A model generated the notes under the pieces. The model saw nothing but the letters and a program-made list of their open reading frames with translations. It did not search any database and was not told the origin of the DNA. The translations under genes and the position numbers were made by a program. From the NCBI GenBank assembly GCA_947505205.1, contig CANNKD010000012.1:1-32152 (forward strand): a stretch of 32,152 bases of DNA. The letters run 5' to 3'. This document shows, in pieces, positions 26,401 to 32,152 of the stretch. Source of the DNA: Bacteroidota bacterium (lineage in GTDB: Bacteria > Bacteroidota > Bacteroidia > Bacteroidales > F082). Each line of letters starts with the position of its first letter. The stretch's first letter is position 1.

Positions 26401-28762
26401 CTGATTTGCGAACATCCTGGTATGTTAATAAGTAATATAGCGTATCGAAAAATGGCCCTGGATTTCTTCCTTCTTTCCATCCGTAGTAATAGTAGTGAGT
26501 GACAGGATCAAGTCCTGAATTTCTTACATCTGAGTATGCTCTCTCATAATATTCAGCATCAAAAAACACACTGTTTTTGATGATAATAAGGTCATCTTTA
26601 TTATTAAGTTTTTCAAGAATGTTGCTGATTATATTTTTTTTGTCTTTGATTGTATTTGAAGGTAAAACAGGATCTTTGGAAATAGCAGTATGAGTGCTTT
26701 TTATTTTTCGTTCTTCATTTTTCCCAATCCGCTGATAATGTAATAATGGATTTAATCCTGCATGCTTAACATCCAGATTTTCTTGTAAGTAAAAGTTGCT
26801 GTCGAAATTTTCAGAAGGATTTCTGCCTTCAATACCTCCAAACAAAATAAAATGCTTAATGGCTGATATTTCCGATTCTATGATATCCGGATTATTACTC
26901 AGATAGTAGGCCTCATCGAATAAATCTGAATGCTTTATAATAAAGTAACTACGAAAATATCTCAATTTGCTAAATATAGCTCGAACACCTTCAACCGGAA
27001 GAAAAGGTTTAATTGAGAACATTATTTTGTGAAAATATCTGATACCCGGGATGCTTTTTAAATTGTCAAGTTCCTGGACTGATTGTTTCAATCGAATAGA
27101 CAAGTCATCAATTGTTTTAAAAGATTCAGTTAACTTAATTTCAAGATTTATAATGCTTTCATTATAATATAGATTCTGCTTCTCTAAAGTTTTTTGAGAA
27201 GAAAAAAGTTTATCAGCTAAAATCTGTAGCTCATGTTTTTTTTCTTCAACACTTTTTAGTCTCTTAATCAAATTCTCATTGTATTTTGTCAAAACCTTAT
27301 TCTCGAGCAATTGTTTATTAATTTCTTCCTTGTTTTTTTCGCTGTCCAATTTAATCGTGTCGAAGTGTTGTTCAAGTTGATCATAAGATATTTGTAGCCT
27401 TTGGTTTTTATCTTCTGCAATAAATGTTCTCTTTTCTAAACTCTCATTTTGTTTAAGAATTATCTCATTTTCCTGTAGTCTTTTGTATATTTCATCGCGT
27501 TTAGTATTAATAATACCTTCCTTAAATTCGGAGATAGATTCAAGTGCCTCAATACCAATTTTTATGTATTCAAGATCAATTATTACCTCATCAATTTTCA
27601 GGGAAATATCGTTCTTAAAATCAATATAAATTTGCGGGTCCTTGGTGTCGAACAAATAAACAGTGTTTTCAGAGGATATGGCATTCGATGAAAGCATGAA
27701 GGGGACATCAAGTGTTTTCCCTTGGTGTAACAGAGAAATGGAGCTGATTCGAACTTGCAGGTAATTGTTGAGGGGATCAAATCTTAAATTATTGACAAGT
27801 TGTGGATTCTCAAATTTAAAACAAATCGCTTGAGGACTATCTTTGACTTCTGTGATCAATGACTGGTTTTCATCGAAATCAATAATTTTGTTATTGTAGA
27901 ATAACTGTGCGAATTGTAAGGTGTGGTTATTTACTTCAAATTTCGTGAACAAAGAAAAAATGTCTTTTAAAAACATAAGTTCATGTTCAGACATCTCGAA
28001 ATCAGAAGGAATATTTTCTTTTTCAATGATTAACTGAAGTTTTTTTTGACTTGGACTTAACTTGATTTTAATTGGTTTTGCATGATTCAATGACTTTTTA
28101 ACTGAAAGAACCATCTTTTCGTATATTTCCTGTTTTTTTAGCAGTTGACAAGAATTATTCAAATAATTGAAAAGCTCCTTACAATAAATCCCGGGTTGTA
28201 AAATTAGTTTTTCATAATCAATAAACTTATAGTTCGTTTCTATAGCTAGTTTCTGAAAAATATTGATCGTTATGTACTCCCAAAGTGATAAAGACAGTGA
28301 GGCAGGTATTTTATCACGAACTAATAATGAGGCAGCAATATCATTTGGCGGCCTGTTTACCAAAACGTAAATAATCTCCCTGCCTGCTAAAATTTGCTTC
28401 CAGAAATCCAGAAATAAAGGCATTCGTGGATCTTTCCAGCACCAAACTTCACCACTTAGATCCATTTTCATAACGAGTTGTCTGGCTTCATCACCAAACT
28501 CAGTTAATAATTCTTCTGTGTTTATCTCTTCAGATGGTGTATACCATTTGTTGTTTGTTTTTTTAAGAAGTTTTTCATGGAAATGAACCAAAGGATTGTA
28601 TTCCCAGTAGCCATCTTGATTATAATTATCTGCCCGCATTAAGTCATCCCCCATAAATGCACCCCATTTGGCAATTAATTGTGCCACCAAAGAGGTGCCT
28701 GAACGGTGCATACCTAAAACAAGAATGATTTTTGGTTTTAAATTTCCCTTCATTATTTGCAT
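23444..28762 (-). CDS. Giant sulfotransferase-like / RgpF / GT4 / GT2 fusion
   Basis: A 1772-residue protein with at least seven parts. Residues 10-~200: sulfotransferase-like domain, LVLGMHRSGTSLVAQLIAKW with P-loop GMHRSGTS at 17-24 and VLVNRPPNDIAASLL. About 285-400: beta-rich accessory module (AQLFYNN, FDENQSL, NNLRFDP). About 415-570: coiled coil. 614-806: four F-D-x-x-Y-Y repeats. About 834-1080: RgpF domain (ENRGRDIAPF, KIHTKNSKH, QQVDGTLAHAIER). About 1093-1460: GT4 (CGTIYWRKGTDLF, SREDPFPLVCLEAAE). About 1475-1770: GT2 (VSVIVPVYNHEKYL, LDDASTDRS, AEGDDKAEP). No membrane segment is evident. It could add sugars and modify them on one scaffold; that is inference. A second ATG lies three codons in, so the start could be 9 bases shorter. 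Confidence 0.9.
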   Translation of the reverse strand: MQIMKGNLKPKIILVLGMHRSGTSLVAQLIAKWGAFMGDDLMRADNYNQDGYWEYNPLVHFHEKLLKKTNNKWYTPSEEINTEELLTEFGDEARQLVMKMDLSGEVWCWKDPRMPLFLDFWKQILAGREIIYVLVNRPPNDIAASLLVRDKIPASLSLSLWEYITINIFQKLAIETNYKFIDYEKLILQPGIYCKELFNYLNNSCQLLKKQEIYEKMVLSVKKSLNHAKPIKIKLSPSQKKLQLIIEKENIPSDFEMSEHELMFLKDIFSLFTKFEVNNHTLQFAQLFYNNKIIDFDENQSLITEVKDSPQAICFKFENPQLVNNLRFDPLNNYLQVRISSISLLHQGKTLDVPFMLSSNAISSENTVYLFDTKDPQIYIDFKNDISLKIDEVIIDLEYIKIGIEALESISEFKEGIINTKRDEIYKRLQENEIILKQNESLEKRTFIAEDKNQRLQISYDQLEQHFDTIKLDSEKNKEEINKQLLENKVLTKYNENLIKRLKSVEEKKHELQILADKLFSSQKTLEKQNLYYNESIINLEIKLTESFKTIDDLSIRLKQSVQELDNLKSIPGIRYFHKIMFSIKPFLPVEGVRAIFSKLRYFRSYFIIKHSDLFDEAYYLSNNPDIIESEISAIKHFILFGGIEGRNPSENFDSNFYLQENLDVKHAGLNPLLHYQRIGKNEERKIKSTHTAISKDPVLPSNTIKDKKNIISNILEKLNNKDDLIIIKNSVFFDAEYYERAYSDVRNSGLDPVTHYYYYGWKEGRNPGPFFDTLYYLLTYQDVRKSGTNPLVHFIRDGQKEGRLPKAFKINEEECLKKADIFEIKNEDAKDHFKIALVCHIYYIEFIDEIIGYLKKLPFSYDLFISTQPEKLKIVKDLFINRLPLIETKVLPFENRGRDIAPFIAFLKSDLYHYDLVCKIHTKNSKHDINLKNWRNYLLDNLLGHSKIIETIYSSFEENSRLGMIWPVIYPYIAHLGMEKGWGNSDIAKKNYFLAETYFPEMQLNELPTDFIYPAGSMFWFRPEALKLLINKKIDVSNFEKEEQQVDGTLAHAIERLFGLMAQSEGFENKTVFFPRVMLSNLKKTQIILEDSKSILFVAHDLFRAGAEMLLLHILQWMHDYTSFNIYVLAIKKGADGGRLLTAYQKVSKVILWEEYCSEHDEYQAIERIKQEFGSIDLIYGNTIVSSGLFKLLRVFKAPFISHIHELEQSINKYSTPEIRSNMKKFTSVFIACSLPVEKNLINNHDIPIQKIRCIHEFIKPTLPSLLNRSLQRELLGLPSDKTIIWGCGTIYWRKGTDLFIETAKKLKDKGVNNFVLCWIGGNHWDNDSKDWGYWKEWEEYIVQNKLNETVVFLEEQDNPKNYFIAGDIFYLPSREDPFPLVCLEAAECSLPIICFEDAGGMSEFVGKDAGIVIPNLNIDYAASAIEKLIYHENLRNEMGSKARTKLLNRHSVDMAVPEILKVCHSVMKSQPLVSVIVPVYNHEKYLVERIKSILDQTFRDFEILILDDASTDRSFEIAQTFASHPAITILRNIENSGSPFKQWQKGVLLAKGKYIWIAEGDDKAEPTLLETLLQNFIDPDVVLAYCASHCLNENNEIYDEHYLKVGHYNNLNYPSDRWHKSYSAIGLDEIHYALAVRNTIPNVSAVLWQGDKLRQVNFEDCTKFKTTGDWFAYVSVLKYGKINYQSEHLNFHRVHSDSVVARNKKKAEETIPDYFEMHKMIAKNFKLDENILFSMTNSVSNDLRNIWPELSDEQFQKLYDVNYILNVYES
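26345..26923 (-). repeat. Four F-D-x-x-Y-Y repeats in the giant fusion
   Basis: Two pairs of ~38-residue repeats lie between the coiled coil and the RgpF domain, at about residues 614, 652, 732 and 771. The shared pattern is F-D-x-x-[YF]-Y-L-x-x-x-x-D-V-x-x-S-G-x-N-P-L-x-H-[YF]-x-x-x-G-x-x-E-x-R-x-P. Examples are FDEAYYLSNNPDI, FDSNFYLQENLDV, FFDAEYYERAYSDV and FFDTLYYLLTYQDV. Repeats of this kind occur in other bacterial glycosyltransferase fusions; their role is not known. Confidence 0.85.
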
Positions 28763-28855
28763 AGATTTATCTGCTTCTATTATTCTGATATATTGGACTC
28801 CAAAATATAAAAGTTTGCATAGTCAGGTTAAATTCAAATTCGACATTAGTAGGAT

Positions 28856-29803
28856 TTATAAACACTTTAAAAGCAAATGTTCAATCTTTTCGGCCTCAAT
28901 CTTACTGCTCTTTTCCAACGCGCGGTTTTGGTCGATTAAATCCAATACATTGCTTCGAAGATAATCTGTTTTTAGTGGGCCAATAAATTGGCAGTAACGT
29001 CTAAGCATTGCTGCTTTGGCGGCGATTTCGATAATTGCTCTTAGAGGCGAGTAAACAGGTATTGCCTGATTTAAAATTGTTAGCATCGCACTTCGGTGAC
29101 GTTCCCATGCTGCTATGCGTAGGTCTTCTGACTGGCAATGTATTCGATTTCTGGAAGCGGTATCTTCATTAGGATGATATGATTGCTTAAAATAAAGTTT
29201 TCTGGGAAGACGAATTGCACGACCATGTGCGATAAGCGCAAGTGCCCATTCACATTCAACTGCGAAACCCATAAACCCATCAGTTGGAAATCCTCCTATT
29301 TGAGAAATTACACTACTTCGAGTCAAGCCACGCCAAGGAACTGCTTCGGCTCCTGCCAAAAAGAAAGCAAGAATTTGTTCCTCCCGATTTCCGTCACGAG
29401 GCAAATCAACCATTTTTCTATGTGGAACACAATACCCAAAAACGTGCATATCAGCATAGGCTACTATCGCTGTATCATCCTTTTCAAGCTCAGCCAGCAA
29501 TAATTCGATGTAGCGAGGATGAACCAAATCATCATGAGGCAGAATGAAAAAGAATGGTGTTTCAACTTGTTCCAACAAATTCCTGATATTGGCATCCCAA
29601 CCAAGCCTCTTGCAATTGGTTGATACCTTAAATCGTTTATCTGAATGAAAGGCTGCTATGAAAGAAAGTGTTTCAGTATATGGTGGTTCAACTGCTATAA
29701 GTGCAATAAAGTCACTGTGAGTTTGACGCACGAGTGATTGAAGAGTTCTTGTTAGCAGAAATCCCGATTTATACGCCGGAATACAAACAGTCACTTTACT
29801 CAT
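28856..29803 (-). CDS. Family 2 glycosyltransferase, atypical composition
   Basis: A 315-residue GT-A enzyme: KVTVCIPAYKSGFLLTRTLQ at the start, FFFILPHDDLVHPRYIE with the metal-binding pair at 91-92, and a C-terminal helical region. The usual D-G/A-S-x-D loop is replaced by AVEPPYTETL, so the nucleotide-binding loop is unusual. By eye the gene is richer in G+C than its neighbours and its protein is richer in Ala and Arg and poorer in Lys and Asn, suggesting separate acquisition. It lies between the oxidoreductase gene (83-base gap) and the giant fusion (93-base gap). Donor and acceptor are unknown. Confidence 0.87.
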   Translation of the reverse strand: MSKVTVCIPAYKSGFLLTRTLQSLVRQTHSDFIALIAVEPPYTETLSFIAAFHSDKRFKVSTNCKRLGWDANIRNLLEQVETPFFFILPHDDLVHPRYIELLLAELEKDDTAIVAYADMHVFGYCVPHRKMVDLPRDGNREEQILAFFLAGAEAVPWRGLTRSSVISQIGGFPTDGFMGFAVECEWALALIAHGRAIRLPRKLYFKQSYHPNEDTASRNRIHCQSEDLRIAAWERHRSAMLTILNQAIPVYSPLRAIIEIAAKAAMLRRYCQFIGPLKTDYLRSNVLDLIDQNRALEKSSKIEAEKIEHLLLKCL

Positions 29804-29886
29804 TTGCGCCTTTTTGAAGTCAAAAAAAATACAATAAAATATTGTAATAATGGGAAAAGGGGATGTAAGCCAAAAACCATTGTGTA

Positions 29887-31188
29887 TCAGGATATAATTT
29901 CAGTAATTATATCAGCAGTTTCTAATGCAAACAATGGAGCGGTACAATATTTTCCTGTATCAACAGTCACATAATTTCCATAGGCGATTGGACCAATCAT
30001 AGATCGCTGATGCAAATAGCTTTCAGGATCATCAATATCAGTTGAACCTTTAGCTAAAATTACACCACCACTTAATTTACAATTTCTTCCATATTTTAGA
30101 AGTTCTTCAACTGAGGGAACAAACTTTGCCATCGCATTAATATTGTTCTCAATAAATTTTTTGTGGGTTATTGATGACACCATTTCTGAAATGAAAGGAA
30201 AACCGGATAATAATCTTTTAATAGCTCTGGCAGGAAATTTATGTATCTTGGAATGTAGTTTTTGACCATCCTCATCTAACGTTTCAGCTAATTTACATAG
30301 AGGATACCACGAAAGATAGTATGATCCATTCCCGTGATTTACTACGTCTCCATATGATCCTAAAATACCTGTCGCTGACGGTATAAGATTCCGATTAATC
30401 GAAGGAGCTGAAATACTTAACATCGCCTTATACCTTATTATCCAGGGGCCGGAATTATTAATGTTAGCAGTTCTATCAATTCGCAATTTATCATCCCACA
30501 AACAATTTACAGCACAGGGGTACATGTTTGTTGTTATTCTACCTCTGTAGCTGGAGGTAATTTCTACCCCATCATTTTCTATATTTTTTACTGAGATTAC
30601 TTTTGTATTTCCAATAAAGTTTATCTTTTTTTGATATTTAATTGCTTCTGTTAAAATAGAGGCAACTGCGGGTGTGGATACCGAGCGCTCTTCAGTTCTA
30701 AATGATCCAAGTGTTTGTGTTTTAGAAAAATACTTTTCGTGAAAATCAGGAGAGTTCTTTGTGAAATAAAATTTTTCAGAAACATCTAAATATTTACTAT
30801 CAAATATTTTAATTGCTTGATTTACAGTTGTTTGAACATCATCAAAATGATTTAATATTTCATTTAGGGTCAGTTGACTGTCATTTGGAACAAAATAATG
30901 GAACGGCACAGATGGAATAATAGCATCAACTGGTTGCCCAGTTAGTTTTTCGATAATTTGCTGAAAAGACAGTGAACCTCGAACCATTATTTTGTGCGTG
31001 TCTTTTAAAGGATCCTTTGCATAAACAAAACCGAGGTGAAGCTTGCCTTCATTGTTTAGGCTGGCACCTGTCATTGGGGTAGAAGCCATATCAAATAAAT
31101 CGACAGTATGTCCCCTCTGAGCTAATTCCAAAGCAAGACAAGAACCCATAATGCCTGCTCCTAAAATTGCAATTTTTGAATGATTCAT
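29887..31188 (-). CDS. FAD-dependent oxidoreductase (DAO-like)
   Basis: A 433-residue flavoprotein. The N-terminus is the dinucleotide-binding fold IAILGAGIMGSCLALELAQR, with GAGIMG at 10-15 and an acidic residue ending beta 2 (DLFD, 30-33), followed by SLNNEGKLHLGFVYAKD. The length and order fit the D-amino-acid-oxidase/glycine-oxidase-like superfamily. Substrate residues cannot be read. Inside a glycan locus it might oxidise a sugar, an amino sugar or a small building block used as a decoration, but no evidence here decides. It sits directly downstream of the broken sulfotransferase (start codon 3 bases after the remnant's final stop) and is followed by the GT2 gene. No signal peptide or membrane segment is seen. 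Confidence 0.82.
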   Translation of the reverse strand: MNHSKIAILGAGIMGSCLALELAQRGHTVDLFDMASTPMTGASLNNEGKLHLGFVYAKDPLKDTHKIMVRGSLSFQQIIEKLTGQPVDAIIPSVPFHYFVPNDSQLTLNEILNHFDDVQTTVNQAIKIFDSKYLDVSEKFYFTKNSPDFHEKYFSKTQTLGSFRTEERSVSTPAVASILTEAIKYQKKINFIGNTKVISVKNIENDGVEITSSYRGRITTNMYPCAVNCLWDDKLRIDRTANINNSGPWIIRYKAMLSISAPSINRNLIPSATGILGSYGDVVNHGNGSYYLSWYPLCKLAETLDEDGQKLHSKIHKFPARAIKRLLSGFPFISEMVSSITHKKFIENNINAMAKFVPSVEELLKYGRNCKLSGGVILAKGSTDIDDPESYLHQRSMIGPIAYGNYVTVDTGKYCTAPLFALETADIITEIIS

Positions 31189-31191
31189 CTA

Positions 31192-31907
31192 TCAATATTT
31201 TATTTTTGCAAAAAAATAGAATAGCTTACTTAAGAGTGGCCGATTTCTTAGAAATCTCAATTTCAATACGCTGTGGTATAACTCCATATCTGCCTGATGA
31301 AATGATTCGATTTGTTTTCTGAAGGATGTGTCTATAGGATAATTTTCTTTTTTCTTCTTGTTGATATTTCCCTTGTGAGAGCTTATTTTTTATGAAGGAA
31401 TGTTTAAGTGAAGTGCTTAAAGTCTTCTTTATAATGTTCGGTGATTCCAATAAAATTAAACTTCTCTACAGGAAACCCCTAAAGGAATTGTTGGTAAAGA
31501 TTTTGCATTTCTTCACTCAAGCAGAACTTTTCCAATGTCCATTTTTCTTCTACTATACGCTTGTGTAGAGTTGGAGCTTCAGGCCAATAAGACCTTTGCC
31601 AAAAATAATAATGCGAAATAACCCTCTCAACAGGGTGTCGCATCCAGGTTACAAAAGTTAAAGGTCGCGCTGTATCCATGAGCAGGTATTTGGCCGGCAT
31701 AAAATGGCCGTGTATGCATTCCGTTTCTCCAAAATTGTAATCAGCATTTTTTAAACTGGAAATCAACACATTTTTGTTCCGCTGAAAAGGTGGCGTATTG
31801 ATGGGTAGATCGGCATAATCAAGCAAGACCTTTAGATCAAAATGTTGTTCAAGTGATGTCTTGAAACTTGATCCGGCAGTTTTTGGAAGGTGAACTGAAA
31901 TTATCAT
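31192..31907 (-). pseudogene. Broken sulfotransferase (Sulfotransfer_2-like)
   Basis: From ATG at 31907 the frame gives a good sulfotransferase start (ISVHLPKTAGSSFKTSL, with LPKTAGSSF as the PAPS loop, and MRHPVERVISHYYFW for the 3'-phosphate site). It then meets an in-frame TAG at 31479-31481. Reading through it, the same frame continues with GFPVEKFNFIGITEHYKEDF, exactly what the family has next, and then meets TAA at 31404-31406 and 31383-31385. After a frameshift the C-terminus continues as NINKKKKENYPIDTSFRKQI and ELYHSVLKLRFLRNRPLL to TGA 31192-31194. The full span (about 238 codons) is a normal length for the family, so this is one decayed gene, not two small ones. A short alternative frame at 31226-31450 is not a separate gene. 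Confidence 0.85.
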
Positions 31908-32024
31908 TCTATGATTTTATAAACTTAAAAATTAAATTTCCACTAGTTATTGAATGGGATTTTATAAGCTACATGAAATGATTTCTGAGTCCATTTAAAA
32001 GCCTATTGAAGTTTTATTAAATCC

Positions 32025-32152
32025 TTATTCCCAACAAAATTTTTCGCCTATCAGGCTCTTGAGTTTTTTTGAATCATCAGCAAAATACTGATTCAACTGA
32101 CTTCTAACCGATTGTGACATTTGTGGATAAAAGTTTGCATTTTGTGGTAGTA
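32025..32152 (-). CDS. C-terminal end of a sulfotransferase, cut by window edge
   Basis: The minus strand is open from the right edge for 41 codons to TAA 32025-32027. The piece reads NFYPQMSQSVRSQLNQYF, then DDSKKLKSLIGEKFCWE. The pattern P-x-M-x-x-x-V-R-x-x-L-x-x-Y-F followed by D-x-x-K-L-x-x-L-I-G-x-x-x-x-W is the usual C-terminus of bacterial sulfotransferase-domain proteins. The start and catalytic part lie outside the window. It is upstream of the broken sulfotransferase on the same strand, 117 bases away; that gap shows no recognisable feature. Confidence 0.72.
   Translation of the reverse strand, partial: LPQNANFYPQMSQSVRSQLNQYFADDSKKLKSLIGEKFCWE

Noticed and set aside
29831-29845. 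Small palindrome ACAATA-AAA-TATTGT upstream of the GT2 gene
   Set aside because: A 6-bp all-but-one A/T stem is expected by chance in DNA this AT-rich.
31226-31450. A 74-codon minus-strand open frame that could be called a small gene
   Set aside because: It lies across the broken sulfotransferase; the neighbouring frames carry recognisable sulfotransferase sequence here and this one does not.
1-32152. CRISPR arrays, tRNA or rRNA genes, phage genes, toxin-antitoxin pairs
   Set aside because: Nothing resembling these was found on either strand.

Overview
This 32 kb window is a surface-polysaccharide locus. It is strongly AT-rich, its start codons usually lack a Shine-Dalgarno sequence, and it is packed with glycosyltransferases of types common in Bacteroidota. 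I read the source as a Bacteroidota bacterium, probably free-living; this is inference from composition and gene families, and no marker gene confirms it. No tRNA, rRNA, CRISPR array or intact mobile element was seen.

Layout, left to right. The left edge cuts a DUF1972-type glycosyltransferase (minus), divergent from an O-antigen-ligase-like membrane protein with C-terminal TPRs (plus). A minus-strand block (11771 down to 3052) follows, in transcription order: a family 2 glycosyltransferase, a 1379-residue FemAB-like/GT2/GT2/GT4 fusion, Wzt and Wzm of an ABC polysaccharide exporter, and a RgpF-family protein. Between about 11990 and 13363 lies a graveyard of decayed genes, all minus: the start of a second Wzt, a broken MBOAT acyltransferase, and the end of a protein carrying an accessory module still present in two intact genes here. 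A plus-strand SAM methyltransferase then meets a long minus-strand run (32152 down to 14241).

That run, in transcription order, holds: a sulfotransferase tail cut by the window edge; a broken sulfotransferase; an FAD-dependent oxidoreductase; a GT2 of distinct composition; a 1772-residue fusion (sulfotransferase-like domain, accessory module, coiled coil, four short repeats, RgpF, GT4, GT2); two sulfotransferase-like proteins; an MBOAT acyltransferase; its likely SGNH-like partner with three C-terminal beta modules; a polytopic membrane protein ending in one similar module; and a polyprenyl-phosphate glycosyltransferase.

Working together (inference): the large fusions and single GTs would build a glycan in the cytoplasm, Wzm/Wzt would export it, the ligase-like protein would attach it, and MBOAT/SGNH plus the GtrB-like/membrane pair would modify it outside the membrane. 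Five sulfotransferase-type coding segments, one of them dead, suggest a sulfated glycan. No sugar-nucleotide or PAPS synthesis genes are in the window. The most notable items are the two fusions, the accessory modules shared between unrelated enzymes, and the pseudogene graveyard, which points to recent turnover of the locus.
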